Assembly: GCA_910587545.1 (NCBI GenBank)
Contig: CAJUMI010000001.1
Coordinates: 20,028-84,027, forward strand
DNA from: an uncultured Muribaculaceae bacterium
GTDB lineage: Bacteria; Bacteroidota; Bacteroidia; Bacteroidales; Muribaculaceae
DNA length: 64,000 nt
Direction of reading: 5' to 3'
The position numbers and the translations under genes are program-made. Numbering within the stretch: position 1 is the stretch's first letter; every line of letters begins with the position of its first letter. The notes beneath the pieces were generated by a model. The model worked only from the letters and a program-made list of their open reading frames with translations, made no database searches and had not been told where the DNA came from. Of this stretch, positions 1-8,945 are shown in pieces.

Positions 1-178
1 GCCCGCCGGCTGGGACTTTGCGGAACTCAATCACATAAACGCGTTCGGATCCGATTTTGATATAACGGTCAGGCGTCTGTCGGCCAATAAGATCAAAGCC
101 AACATCGTCAATCATAGCGACGGACACGACAGAAGCTTCACAATCCGACAGGGTGACACTATAAACGTTAAACTATAA
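1..178 (+). CDS. C-terminal end of an unrecognised protein (partial)
   Basis: An open frame enters from the left edge (codons from base 2) and ends at a TAA at 176-178, giving 58 residues. They include GWDFAELNHINAFGSDFDI and, near the end, RQGDTINVKL. The alternating hydrophobic pattern suggests a beta-sandwich, as found at the end of many secreted carbohydrate-active enzymes, but I do not recognise the family and assign no function. The next gene starts 3 bases after this stop, so the two may be co-transcribed. Confidence 0.6.
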   Translation, partial: PAGWDFAELNHINAFGSDFDITVRRLSANKIKANIVNHSDGHDRSFTIRQGDTINVKL

Positions 179-181
179 AGC

Positions 182-985
182 ATGTCCCGTGAAATTGTAA
201 TGCTTGGCACCGGCAGCGCGTTTCCGCAGTCAAGCTATAATTCCTGCTTTCTGATACGCAGCTCGTCTTTCACAATGCTTTGCGACGCAGGAGGTGGAGC
301 CGGAATATTCCGGCAGCTCCGAGCCGTATCGGCCGGGCCGTCCGAGATTACACACATGACGATCAGCCACTGCCACACAGACCATATATTCGGAGCCGTA
401 TGGCTGATCAGACATCTTGTAAACATATCGTCGGACAGCAGCCAGCCCAAGCGACTGGACGTATATGCCAACCGTCAGACGGCTCACGCTCTTATGGAAA
501 TATGTCGTCTTACATTTTTGAAATCATATTACGACAGACTGAATGATGTAATCGATCTTCATGTCATAGAAACGCCATCATCAACAAAGATCGGAGACAC
601 AATTGTCAGTTTTTTTGACGTCGGATCGGAAAACGTCGACCAACTCGGGTTCAGGATGGAATTTCCGGAAGATAAATCCGTCGTATGGTTGGGCGACGAA
701 GCTCTTACAGACCGCAACTGTGAAGAGGCCAGAGATGCCGGCTATCTTATCTGCGGTGCATTCTGCAGGTATTCCGACCGTGACATTTTCAAGCCATACG
801 AAAAGCATCATCAGACGGTGAAGGATGTCGCTGAAATCGCCCAAAAGATGAATGTCAGAAACATGGTTTTATACCATAGTGAAGACAGGACTGACAACAA
901 GGAAAAACTCTACAGAGCTGAAGCCTCGGAGTATTTTGACGGTGAAGTGATCATAGCCCGGGATCTCCAGACCATACGATTATAG
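182..985 (+). CDS. Metallo-beta-lactamase-fold hydrolase
   Basis: This 267-residue protein has the metal-binding signature of the metallo-beta-lactamase fold: HCHTDH at residues 63-68, preceded by a GTGSAFP strand-loop near residue 10 as in RNase Z and AtsA-like enzymes. A later WLGDE supplies the bridging Asp, and LYHSEDR near the end can supply the last His. The family binds two metal ions, usually zinc, and hydrolyses esters or phosphodiesters. There is no signal peptide, so it is probably cytoplasmic. The substrate cannot be read from the sequence; the overall look is nearer to the RNase Z/phosphodiesterase branch than to glyoxalase II. It starts 3 bases after the preceding gene. No clear terminator follows; the proS promoter lies 35 bases downstream. 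Confidence 0.8.
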   Translation: MSREIVMLGTGSAFPQSSYNSCFLIRSSSFTMLCDAGGGAGIFRQLRAVSAGPSEITHMTISHCHTDHIFGAVWLIRHLVNISSDSSQPKRLDVYANRQTAHALMEICRLTFLKSYYDRLNDVIDLHVIETPSSTKIGDTIVSFFDVGSENVDQLGFRMEFPEDKSVVWLGDEALTDRNCEEARDAGYLICGAFCRYSDRDIFKPYEKHHQTVKDVAEIAQKMNVRNMVLYHSEDRTDNKEKLYRAEASEYFDGEVIIARDLQTIRL

Positions 986-1020
986 TTACCTTCTTTAGTT
1001 AGCAGATCACCTGTTTTCAT

Positions 1021-1051
1021 TTTGCAGGCTTGAAAGAATTTTGTAAATTTG
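1021..1051 (+). promoter_or_regulatory. Promoter of proS
   Basis: TTTG at 1021-1024, 19 bases, then TAAATTTG at 1044-1051. This matches the Bacteroidetes primary sigma factor consensus (TTTG / TAnnTTTG). Transcription would start near 1056, leaving a leader of about 85 bases before proS. Confidence 0.7.
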
Positions 1052-1142
1052 CATAACTTTTCTCTACATACGGTATACAATGCTATTTGCGTGCCGGCTA
1101 TCCAATCATTTATCTGATCAACAACAAGTCACAGAATAAACA

Positions 1143-2624
1143 ATGGCAATCGAACTCAAAGGCCTTACCAAACGCAAGGACAATTACTCACAGTGGTACA
1201 ACGAACTCGTCGTCAAAGCAGATCTGGCCGAGCAATCGGCCGTACGCGGCTGCATGGTTATCAAACCCTACGGATATGCGATCTGGGAAAAGATGCAGCA
1301 GACTCTTGACCGCATGTTCAAAGAAACAGGAGTCCAGAACGCGTATTTTCCATTGTTGATACCAAAATCTTTCCTTTGCCGCGAGGCCGAGCATGTCGAA
1401 GGCTTTGCCAAAGAATGCGCGGTCGTGACTCACTACCGCCTGAAAAACGATCCCAACGGCAACGGTGTGGTCGTCGATCCCGATGCGCGTCTTGAAGAAG
1501 AACTTATCGTGCGTCCGACTTCTGAAACCATAATCTGGGGAACATACAAAAACTGGATCCACAGCTACCGTGATCTTCCCATACTCTGTAACCAATGGGC
1601 CAACGTGATGCGGTGGGAGATGCGCACACGCATGTTCCTGCGCACGGCCGAATTCCTATGGCAGGAAGGCCACTGCGCCCACGCCACCGCCGAGGAATCA
1701 GAAACGCGCACAGTGCAGATGATCAATCTCTATGCCGATTTCGCGGAAAAATATATGGCAATGCCCGTCATCAAAGGTGTAAAAAGCGCGAACGAGCGAT
1801 TTGCCGGCGCTCTCAACACCTACACTATCGAGGCCATGATGCAAGACGGAAAAGCGCTCCAGTCAGGCACCTCGCATAACCTCGGGCAGAATTTCGCAAA
1901 AGCATTCGATGTCACATTCGCCAACAAGGAGAACAAGCCTGAATATGTCTGGGCAAACTCATGGGGTGTGTCTACACGCTTGATGGGTGCGCTCATCATG
2001 ACCCACTCCGACGACAACGGCCTCGTACTTCCTCCCCATCTCGCTCCTATCCAGGTTGTCATTATCCCCATCTCAAAAAATGCCGAGCAGCTTGTCTCCA
2101 TCACAGACAAAGTCATGCCGATCATCGAGCGTCTTCGCGAACTTGGCATCAGCGTCAAATATGATGATGCCGACAACAAGCGCCCGGGCTTCAAGTTCGC
2201 CGACTACGAGCTCAAGGGTGTGCCGGTGCGTCTTGCCATCGGTGCACGCGACATCGAGAACGGCACCGTCGAACTCATGCGCCGCGACACTCTCGAAAAA
2301 GAAGTACTGCCCATCGCCGGAATCGCCGATCACATCAGCACCCTTCTCGAAGACATCCAGAACAACATCTATCAGAAAGCTCTCAGGATGCGCAACGAAA
2401 AAACATACATCTGCGACTCTTACGACGAATTCAAAGAGAAGATTGAGGACGGCGGCTTTTTCCTCTGCCACTGGGACGGCACGACCGAAACCGAAGAACG
2501 CATCAAAGAAGAGACCAAAGCCACAATCCGCTGCATCCCTCTTGACGGCGACGACACCCCCGGTGTATGTATGGTTACCGGCAAGCCTTCAGCTCGACGC
2601 GTGATCATAGCCCGAAACTACTGA
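1143..2624 (+). CDS. proS: Proline--tRNA ligase (archaeal/eukaryotic type)
   Basis: This 493-residue class II aminoacyl-tRNA synthetase charges tRNA-Pro with proline in the cytoplasm. The N-terminal stretch with [14 protein letters not shown] and [10 protein letters not shown] is typical of the short ProRS type without the editing insertion that is found in archaea, eukaryotes and many Bacteroidetes. Class II motif 2 is visible as [11 protein letters not shown] at about residue 167, and the anticodon-binding domain follows after about residue 290 (PIQVVIIPI). The length fits the type-3 family. Its own promoter lies upstream, and umuD starts 1 base after the stop, so proS probably heads an operon that includes umuDC and two HU-like genes. 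Identification is secure. Confidence 0.97.
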   Translation: MAIELKGLTKRKDNYSQWYNELVVKADLAEQSAVRGCMVIKPYGYAIWEKMQQTLDRMFKETGVQNAYFPLLIPKSFLCREAEHVEGFAKECAVVTHYRLKNDPNGNGVVVDPDARLEEELIVRPTSETIIWGTYKNWIHSYRDLPILCNQWANVMRWEMRTRMFLRTAEFLWQEGHCAHATAEESETRTVQMINLYADFAEKYMAMPVIKGVKSANERFAGALNTYTIEAMMQDGKALQSGTSHNLGQNFAKAFDVTFANKENKPEYVWANSWGVSTRLMGALIMTHSDDNGLVLPPHLAPIQVVIIPISKNAEQLVSITDKVMPIIERLRELGISVKYDDADNKRPGFKFADYELKGVPVRLAIGARDIENGTVELMRRDTLEKEVLPIAGIADHISTLLEDIQNNIYQKALRMRNEKTYICDSYDEFKEKIEDGGFFLCHWDGTTETEERIKEETKATIRCIPLDGDDTPGVCMVTGKPSARRVIIARNY

Positions 2625-2625
2625 T

Positions 2626-3117
2626 ATGCCTATGCCTGACGATTCCGGACATAAGCTATCAACCGGTATCGACATATTCAGCGCCGACGTGTCATGTTCG
2701 TTGGCGCTGCCATATGCCGACAATGGCATACAGGCCGGTTTCCCGTCGCCTGCACAGGACTACATCAGCGAATCGATCGATCTCAACCGCGAGATCGTAA
2801 AACATCCTGCGGCCACATTCTATGGCCGCGTCGAAGGCGACTCGATGATAGAGGAAGGCATCGAACCGGGAGACATACTCGTCATCGACCGTTCGATCGA
2901 ACCGTCAGACGGCGATCTGTCTGTATGCTGCATCGACGGCGAATTCACCCTGAAACGCATCAAACTCGAGCCTGACAGGGTCTGGCTTATGCCGTCCAAC
3001 GAATCTTTTGATCCTATACTTGTCACACCCGACAAACGTCTTGAGATCTGGGGCGTTGTGACATATACAATCAAACAGAACAGACGTCCGCGAAAAAAAC
3101 GCCGTTTCAGTTCCTGA
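2626..3117 (+). CDS. umuD: UmuD-like S24 peptidase, subunit of DNA polymerase V
   Basis: A 163-residue LexA/UmuD-type self-cleaving protein. The cleavage region reads QAGFPSPAQDY, with the likely scissile bond Ala37-Gly38, as in the CGFPSPAADY of enterobacterial UmuD. The Ser-Lys dyad is visible: Ser73 in RVEGDSM and Lys110 in FTLKRI. There is no DNA-binding domain, so it is not a repressor. After RecA-stimulated cleavage, UmuD' binds UmuC to form the translesion polymerase. The leader before the cleavage site is about 13 residues longer than in E. coli UmuD; an ATG two codons in is an alternative start. It begins 1 base after proS and 39 bases before umuC. I see no LexA-type operator nearby, so SOS control is unproven. 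Confidence 0.9.
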   Translation: MPMPDDSGHKLSTGIDIFSADVSCSLALPYADNGIQAGFPSPAQDYISESIDLNREIVKHPAATFYGRVEGDSMIEEGIEPGDILVIDRSIEPSDGDLSVCCIDGEFTLKRIKLEPDRVWLMPSNESFDPILVTPDKRLEIWGVVTYTIKQNRRPRKKRRFSS

Positions 3118-3156
3118 TACGACGACCTGTCAGACTACACACACAAACCATCCGGA

Positions 3157-4434
3157 ATGATAGGGCTCATTGACTGCAATAATTTCTTTGTGTCGTGCGA
3201 GAGAGTATTTGATCCCGGCATACGCAACAAGCCTGTGGTCGTGTTCAGCAACAACGACGGCTGTGCGGTCGCCATATCAAACGAAGCCAAGACACTCGGC
3301 ATCAAACGTGGCGATCCGTTTTTCAAAATCAAAGGCATATGCCGAGCTTATGACATCCGTACTTTTTCAGGCAACCACAAACTCTACGGCGACATGTCGA
3401 CAAGAGTGATGGCTGTTCTTTCATCTACCGTTCCCGAGATTGAGATCTATTCGATCGACGAGGCGTTTATCCATCTCGACGCATTCGAAGAAAATTCGCT
3501 TCAGGATATGGGGCGTTCTATAGTGAGGAAAGTGCGGCGACAGACAGGCATCCCTACATCCCTCGGCATAGCTCCGACCAAGACACTCGCCAAAGTGGCA
3601 GCCCGATTTGCAAAAAAACATCCCGGATATAGGTCGTGTTGCGTCATCGACAGTGAGGAGAAACGCCGCAAGGCACTTGAACTCACACCGGTGAAAGACG
3701 TATGGGGCATCGGCCGGCGTCTATACCGCACCCTTAACGACCACGGCATATATACCGCACTCCAGCTTGCCGACCTGCCCAAAGAATCCATAGTCAAACT
3801 GTTCAACGTGACCGGTGAAAAAACATGGATGGAACTTAACGGATGCCAATGCACCGAGTTCGAGCCCGAAGACAGCAGGCGTAAGCAGATGGTGTGCTCA
3901 CGCTCATTCGGCAAAACGCTGAATGAATTCGACGACGTTTCGTCAGCCGTAGCCGCATTAACGAATATCGCCGGACGGAAGATACGCGAACGCTCTCTCT
4001 GCGCGGTCTCACTTTCGGTATTTCTTCACACCGACGGATTTCGTCCCGATCTTCCGCAATATCACAACTCCGCACACCGCACACTTCAGGAACCGACGGC
4101 CGACACAATGACTCTGACCGCCGTCGCCACTGATGCTCTCCGCTCTGTGTTCAAGCAGGGATTCGCATATAAAAAAGCCGGTGTAATGATCAATGAACTG
4201 ACCGACAGCAACCATATCCAGCAATCGCTTTTCGGCAACGCTGCCGATCGTGAGCGCCGGCAACGCCTCATGGCCACTGTCGATTCGATCAACAGATGTT
4301 CTATCGGGCGCGACACCATTCACACCGGCGCATATTGTCACATTGATAATTTTGTACGGCGTGAAAAACCGTCCCGACTCTTCTCCACCCGCCTCTCCGA
4401 TATAATTACAATTAATTGCAATCATGGATCATAA
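3157..4434 (+). CDS. umuC: UmuC-like Y-family DNA polymerase
   Basis: This 425-residue Y-family polymerase copies past DNA damage together with UmuD'. The catalytic carboxylates are in place: Asp6 in LIDCNNFF and Asp101-Glu102 in the SIDEA motif. The NNDGCAVA motif of the fingers region follows at about residue 32. Helix-hairpin-helix and little-finger regions occupy the middle, and the C-terminus has the DUF4113 tail typical of UmuC (LFGNAADRERRQRLMATVDS then IN). The length matches the family. Its last 11 bases overlap the start of the HU-like gene, which implies translational coupling. The extreme C-terminal residues are probably shaped by this overlap. Confidence 0.94.
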   Translation: MIGLIDCNNFFVSCERVFDPGIRNKPVVVFSNNDGCAVAISNEAKTLGIKRGDPFFKIKGICRAYDIRTFSGNHKLYGDMSTRVMAVLSSTVPEIEIYSIDEAFIHLDAFEENSLQDMGRSIVRKVRRQTGIPTSLGIAPTKTLAKVAARFAKKHPGYRSCCVIDSEEKRRKALELTPVKDVWGIGRRLYRTLNDHGIYTALQLADLPKESIVKLFNVTGEKTWMELNGCQCTEFEPEDSRRKQMVCSRSFGKTLNEFDDVSSAVAALTNIAGRKIRERSLCAVSLSVFLHTDGFRPDLPQYHNSAHRTLQEPTADTMTLTAVATDALRSVFKQGFAYKKAGVMINELTDSNHIQQSLFGNAADRERRQRLMATVDSINRCSIGRDTIHTGAYCHIDNFVRREKPSRLFSTRLSDIITINCNHGS

Positions 4435-4702
4435 GACTTTCATTTCCGGCCTTGCCCGACAACTCGGCAAGGATAACGACAAAACAGATAAATTGACGCA
4501 AGCGCTCACACAAGCGATAATGGATGCCGCCTCATCGCTTGACTCCGTCGCCATTCCCGGCTTCGGGCGCTTTGACACCGAGAAAAAAGACGAATACATC
4601 GCTATCGATGAAGCCGACGGGCAGACAAAGCTGTTTCCGCCATCCATCTCTATAACATTTTCACCCGGAACAAAACTAAAAAACCGCCTCAGCCATGAAT
4701 GA
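4424..4702 (+). CDS. HU/IHF-family DNA-binding protein
   Basis: A 92-residue protein of HU/IHF size and pattern: a helical N-terminal half (TFISGLARQL, then TQALTQAIMDA) followed by the beta-saddle start VAIPGFGRFDTEKK, equivalent to the GFGxF motif of HU. The usual DNA-intercalating proline in the arm (RNP) is not preserved; the arm here reads FPPSISITFSPGTKLKNRL. It should bind and bend DNA as a dimer in the nucleoid, or pair with the next HU-like protein. It overlaps umuC by 11 bases at its start and the next gene by 8 bases at its end, so the genes are tightly coupled. Confidence 0.85.
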   Translation: MDHKTFISGLARQLGKDNDKTDKLTQALTQAIMDAASSLDSVAIPGFGRFDTEKKDEYIAIDEADGQTKLFPPSISITFSPGTKLKNRLSHE

Positions 4703-5723
4703 AATTATCGCCCTGCCGCGTCTGGCTGAAATCGTTGCCGGACTTGCGTCTGTCGACACGACAAATGCCGAAATTTTCATAAAGGCCTTCTTCGAGCACA
4801 TAGAAGATTCGCTCGCAGTCAGCGAGCGCGTGACCGTCAACGGACTCGGCTCTTTCTGCCGGACAACCGATCCAGGAATGCCGATTAGATTCATCCCTGA
4901 TTCAAGACTGTCGGACATCATCAACGAACCGTTTGACATGTTCGAGCCCGTCGCCATCGGCAACACTGTTCTTGACGACATGCCTGCAGAAGAGGCTGAA
5001 AGCACGACTGAAGAACCGCCTGCCACCAACGAGCCCCAACCCGATATTACACCCGAAACGGCCGGAGAACCCGTAGAGGCCGAACCGGCCGACACCGTCT
5101 GTCCCGACCCTGAACCGGCTGAGCCTGACGCTGAGCCGGAGATCCCGGCCGCAACTGATAACGACGAACAACCTGAAGACGATGACATCCCACAGGAATA
5201 TCCGGAAAAACACGTTGAATATCAACCCAAAGGCCACAGAACGCTTTACGGCCTGCTACTTCTTTTAGGAGGCATTGCCATCGGGACCGCGATCGGATAT
5301 TTTGGCAAGGACCACATCGACAACGCTTTAGCTGACAAGAGCGTCAAACAGAATACGGCTGTCACCGAAATGCCTTCTGCCGATGACATGACTACACCTG
5401 ATACTGACTCGATCGTTCCTGAAAATGAGGATACCGTTGAAATCTGCGAGACACCTCTCGAAATTAAAAAAACGGTTGTCTATGACACAATCTCCCCCAC
5501 CCGCTTCCTCACAACCATGGCTCGCAAATATTATGGGAAGATGGAGTACTGGGTATTTATCTATGAGGCCAATTCCGATCGTCTCGGCAATCCCAACCGG
5601 ATCAAACCGGGCACAATTTTGATCATCCCCGACGAAGACGACATATCTGCCGACGAAACGCCGGAGCAGACCCTTGACCGCGCAAAACGCCTGGGACGTG
5701 AGATATACAACCGATATGAATAG
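4695..5723 (+). CDS. HU-like domain, transmembrane segment and LysM-like domain protein
   Basis: A 342-residue protein of unusual build. Residues 1 to about 85 resemble a degenerate HU/IHF fold (LAEIVAGLASVDTTNAEIF and the core VTVNGLGSFCRTT). An acidic, proline-rich linker follows (about 95-175, rich in Glu, Pro, Ala). One membrane helix lies at about 182-204 (LYGLLLLLGGIAIGTAIGYF). The C-terminal part (about 262-315) reads SPTRFLTTMARKYYG then WVFIYEAN and PGTILIIP, the usual LysM pattern. With a cytoplasmic N-terminus, the HU part would face the chromosome and LysM the peptidoglycan. That topology is inferred from the order of domains. Whether the HU part still binds DNA or only pairs with the preceding HU is open. 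Confidence 0.75.
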   Translation: MNEIIALPRLAEIVAGLASVDTTNAEIFIKAFFEHIEDSLAVSERVTVNGLGSFCRTTDPGMPIRFIPDSRLSDIINEPFDMFEPVAIGNTVLDDMPAEEAESTTEEPPATNEPQPDITPETAGEPVEAEPADTVCPDPEPAEPDAEPEIPAATDNDEQPEDDDIPQEYPEKHVEYQPKGHRTLYGLLLLLGGIAIGTAIGYFGKDHIDNALADKSVKQNTAVTEMPSADDMTTPDTDSIVPENEDTVEICETPLEIKKTVVYDTISPTRFLTTMARKYYGKMEYWVFIYEANSDRLGNPNRIKPGTILIIPDEDDISADETPEQTLDRAKRLGREIYNRYE

Positions 5724-5842
5724 CGGATATCCATCAACCGGAATGACGTCCGAAGGCCGGCTCTCCGACGGCCAATGGTTTTCGCACAAAAAAAGTTAAA
5801 GTTTAAGACATTAAAGACTTAATAGATAAAATTAACACTCCC

Positions 5843-5876
5843 TTTTAATTTAGTCGTTGTTATAATTGTAATTTTG
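5843..5876 (+). promoter_or_regulatory. Possible promoter of the moxR-bat operon
   Basis: TAATTTTG at 5869-5876 matches the -7 consensus. The -33 side is weak: only T-rich sequence (TTTTAATTTA) at 5843-5852. The leader to the moxR start would be about 68 bases. Confidence 0.4.
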
Positions 5877-5948
5877 TATAAGAAAACAAGCCTGTATAGT
5901 GACAAGCTAAAACGATAAATATTAAATACTTCAATTATAACATCACTT

Positions 5949-6944
5949 ATGAGTGAATCCGTAAACATCAGAGAGCTAAACGCTCTCGTATCAAGCAAAA
6001 GCGATTTTATAAATCTGATCACCCATGGAATGGATCAGACAATCGTAGGCCAGAAACACCTCGTCGAGTCTCTGCTGATTGCCCTTCTCTCTAACGGACA
6101 TGTTCTCCTCGAAGGTGTTCCGGGACTCGCCAAGACTCTCGCGATCAAGACTCTCTCTCAGCTTATCGATGCCAAATACAGCCGTGTGCAGTTTACGCCC
6201 GACCTTCTCCCTGCCGACGTGGTCGGCACTATGGTATACAGCGTCAAGAACGAGCAGTTTCAGGTGAAAAAAGGCCCGATCTTCGCCAATTTTGTACTTG
6301 CCGATGAAATCAACCGTGCGCCGGCAAAAGTCCAGAGCGCACTTCTCGAGGCTATGCAGGAACGTCAGGTCACTATCGGCGACAGCACATTCCCTCTCGA
6401 CGAACCGTTCCTCGTGATGGCCACTCAGAACCCCATCGAGCAGGAGGGCACATATCCGCTGCCCGAAGCTCAGGTTGACCGCTTCCTTATGAAAGTTGTC
6501 ATCGGCTATCCGACCAAAGACGAGGAACGTGTCATCATCCGTCAGAACATCAGCAATGAGAAACGCAAAGTCGAAGCACTTGTCAAGCCTCACGAAATAA
6601 TTGAAGCCCAAAATATTGTCGAACAGATCTATGTCGACGAAAAAATCGAGCGTTATATTGTCGACATCGTTTTCGCGACACGTTACCCGTCGGAATACGG
6701 TCTCGACGATCTCACCAGCATAATCGCTTTCGGTGCGTCGCCGCGAGCATCGATCAGCCTCGCACGTGCAGCCCGCGCATATGCGTTCCTGCACCAGCGC
6801 GGTTTCGTGATCCCCGAAGATGTCATAGCCGTCTGCCACGATGTGCTCCGCCACCGTATCGGTGTCACCTACGAGGCTGAAGCCAATAACATCACCGCCG
6901 ACGAAATCATCACCGAGATACTCGACAAAATACAAGTGCCTTGA
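5949..6944 (+). CDS. moxR: MoxR-family AAA+ ATPase
   Basis: A 331-residue AAA+ ATPase with Walker A GVPGLAKT at residues 56-63 and Walker B VLADE ending at 120, followed by INRAPAKVQSALLEAMQE, the hallmark of the MoxR branch. MoxR proteins act as chaperone-like ATPases that mature or activate VWA-domain partners, and both VWA genes of this operon lie downstream. It is cytoplasmic, of normal length, and the first gene of the aerotolerance (bat) operon. A GC-rich hairpin separates it from the DUF58 gene, which could allow moxR to be made in excess of the later genes. Confidence 0.95.
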   Translation: MSESVNIRELNALVSSKSDFINLITHGMDQTIVGQKHLVESLLIALLSNGHVLLEGVPGLAKTLAIKTLSQLIDAKYSRVQFTPDLLPADVVGTMVYSVKNEQFQVKKGPIFANFVLADEINRAPAKVQSALLEAMQERQVTIGDSTFPLDEPFLVMATQNPIEQEGTYPLPEAQVDRFLMKVVIGYPTKDEERVIIRQNISNEKRKVEALVKPHEIIEAQNIVEQIYVDEKIERYIVDIVFATRYPSEYGLDDLTSIIAFGASPRASISLARAARAYAFLHQRGFVIPEDVIAVCHDVLRHRIGVTYEAEANNITADEIITEILDKIQVP

Positions 6945-6952
6945 TAAACACA

Positions 6953-6977
6953 GGCCGGCTTCACTTTGAGGCCGGCC
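6953..6977 (+). other. Hairpin between moxR and the DUF58 gene
   Basis: GGCCGGC at 6953-6959 pairs with GCCGGCC at 6971-6977 across an 11-base loop. No T-run follows, so it is more likely a partial attenuator or processing site inside the operon than a full terminator. Confidence 0.45.
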
Positions 6978-7027
6978 GACATGCACTTACCTTTTAGTTT
7001 AATTCAATTCTTCTCTCACGCGACAAT

Positions 7028-7900
7028 ATGGATTCATCTGAACTTTTAAAGAAAGTCCGTAAAATTGAAATAAAAACACGCGGGCTATCGCAAAACATTT
7101 TTGCCGGCGAATATCACTCGGCCTTCAAAGGCCGCGGCATGATGTTTTCGGAAGTTCGCGAGTATCAGTATGGCGATGACATCCGCGATATAGACTGGAA
7201 CGTGACAGCCCGCCACAATCGTCCGTTTGTCAAGGTTTATGAAGAGGAGCGCGAGTTGACCGTAATGCTCGTGGTCGATGTCTCGGGAAGCCGTAATTTC
7301 GGGGCTGTAGGCGATGAAAAACGACAGATGATCGCTGAAATATCGGCGACGCTGGCATTCTCGGCCATTCAGAATAACGACAAGATCGGAGCAGTGTTTT
7401 TCTCGGATAAGATCGAGAAATTCATTCCGCCGAAGAAAGGCAAAAAACACATCCTGTTTATCATACGCGAATTGCTTGATTTTAAGCCGACAAACAACGG
7501 CACAGACATCGCGCTTGCCTTGCGTTATCTGACCGATGCTCTGAAAAAACGCTGCACAATGTTTCTTATTTCCGATTTCATTGACGACAGTGATTACGGC
7601 AAGCCGATGACTATCGCCGGCAACAAACACGATCTTATGGCTTTGCAGGTCTATGACAAGCGCGATTCGCATCTGCCTGACATTGGACTGATGCGAGTCA
7701 ATGACCTCGAGACAGGCTTGACGCGATGGATAGACACTTCGTCGGCCAAAGTCCGAAAGGCTTATGACAAATGGTGGTACGACCGCCAGCAGGCCATGTC
7801 GTCGACTTTACGCAGCAGCCGCGTCGACTATGCGACAGTCGCCACTGACGAAGACTATGTTGTCGCGCTTATGGCTCTTTTCAAAAACCGCGGACGATAG
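7028..7900 (+). CDS. DUF58 domain protein of the bat operon
   Basis: A 290-residue DUF58 protein. The family signature is clear: FKGRGMMFSEVREYQ then GDDIRDIDWNVTAR at residues 34-62. A VWA-like fold follows with a metal-site motif DVSGS (Asp84, Ser86, Ser88). There is no membrane segment, so it is probably cytoplasmic and may bridge MoxR to the membrane-bound Bat proteins. DUF58 genes next to moxR and VWA genes are the standard arrangement in Bacteroidetes and many other bacteria. The biochemical role of DUF58 is not established. Confidence 0.9.
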   Translation: MDSSELLKKVRKIEIKTRGLSQNIFAGEYHSAFKGRGMMFSEVREYQYGDDIRDIDWNVTARHNRPFVKVYEEERELTVMLVVDVSGSRNFGAVGDEKRQMIAEISATLAFSAIQNNDKIGAVFFSDKIEKFIPPKKGKKHILFIIRELLDFKPTNNGTDIALALRYLTDALKKRCTMFLISDFIDDSDYGKPMTIAGNKHDLMALQVYDKRDSHLPDIGLMRVNDLETGLTRWIDTSSAKVRKAYDKWWYDRQQAMSSTLRSSRVDYATVATDEDYVVALMALFKNRGR

Positions 7901-7942
7901 TCACCCTCTCAATTATAAATTCAGCAAGTTTCAGCAATATTC

Positions 7943-8941
7943 ATGAATGTGTCTTTGAAAAAAATACAGATCCTGGCCTCAGCCGTGCTGCTTACGTTGT
8001 CGCTGCCGGTGGCAGTCAACGCAGCCAATGGAGTATCGCTCAAGGCGTCGATTGATTCGACGACCGTAGTGCAGGGATCTAAAGCGGGTTTACGCCTTGA
8101 AATACTGAAAAACGGCACTGACGGTCTGATGATTGACGCACCTGAAATCGGTGCCGATTATTATGGCGTCGAGATTTCGGATCTAAAAGTCGACACTGTC
8201 GATCACGGCAATGGCCGGATTGAACTTGACTACAACTATACAATCCAGGCCTTCGACCCGGGCACGATAACACTGCCCCCTTTCAGATATGCAATCGGAA
8301 GTGACACCTTCAACACTGAGACAGTCACTCTTAAAGTGCTCGAAGTCGATCTTGACACATTGACTGACATTAACCCGATGGAAAGTGTCGTCAGTGTCCC
8401 CACCCGATGGTATGACATCATACCCGACTGGTGGGTATGGATATTTGCAGGAATTGCAGCAGTCGGTGTCATCGCATGCGGCATACTTCTGTTCAGACGC
8501 AAGAAAGGTCTTGTATCCCGTCCTGAAAAAATCACGCCGCCCTACGATCTTGCCGTCATGCGTCTCAATAACCTTCAGGCCAAGAAACTTCCGCAGAGCG
8601 GACGCGACAAAGAGTATTATACCGAGCTCACCGATATACTCCGCCAATACCTCGACGGACGTTTCGGCATCAACGCCATGGAGATGTCGAGTACACAGAT
8701 CATCGACACACTGCGTCATAACAAGGAAACACGTCCAGGCTCCGATCTCATGAAACAGATACTCGAAATAGCCGACTTTGTCAAATTTGCAAAAGTGCGC
8801 CCCTTGCCCGACGACAATATCAAGGCATTTAACTCGGCTGTCAAATTTGTCGAGGACTCGAAACCCCTGCCGCCCGTCGTACCTGAAGAAGACGGCTCCC
8901 AACCGGCAAAGGAAGGCTCTAATGATCCAAAATTAAAGTAA
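7943..8941 (+). CDS. Membrane-anchored BatD-like protein of the bat operon
   Basis: A 332-residue envelope protein. It has a signal peptide (about 1-27, ending VAVNA), an extracytoplasmic beta-rich domain (about 30-150) reminiscent of the BatD N-terminal repeats (DPGTITLPPFRYAIGSDTF), one membrane helix at about 163-184 (WVWIFAGIAAVGVIACGILLF), and a cytoplasmic tail with PPYDLAVMRLNNLQAKKLPQ then YYTELTDILRQYLDGRFGI. The tail resembles the C-terminal part of BatD and DUF4381 proteins. It sits between the DUF58 gene and batA, 5 bases before the latter. The exact function is unknown; its place in the operon argues for a structural part of the Bat complex. Confidence 0.75.
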   Translation: MNVSLKKIQILASAVLLTLSLPVAVNAANGVSLKASIDSTTVVQGSKAGLRLEILKNGTDGLMIDAPEIGADYYGVEISDLKVDTVDHGNGRIELDYNYTIQAFDPGTITLPPFRYAIGSDTFNTETVTLKVLEVDLDTLTDINPMESVVSVPTRWYDIIPDWWVWIFAGIAAVGVIACGILLFRRKKGLVSRPEKITPPYDLAVMRLNNLQAKKLPQSGRDKEYYTELTDILRQYLDGRFGINAMEMSSTQIIDTLRHNKETRPGSDLMKQILEIADFVKFAKVRPLPDDNIKAFNSAVKFVEDSKPLPPVVPEEDGSQPAKEGSNDPKLK

Positions 8942-8945
8942 AACC

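Noticed and set aside
5991..6986. 331-codon minus-strand frame opposite moxR
   Set aside because: A codon-bias shadow of moxR: no recognisable domain, odd composition, and moxR is certain.
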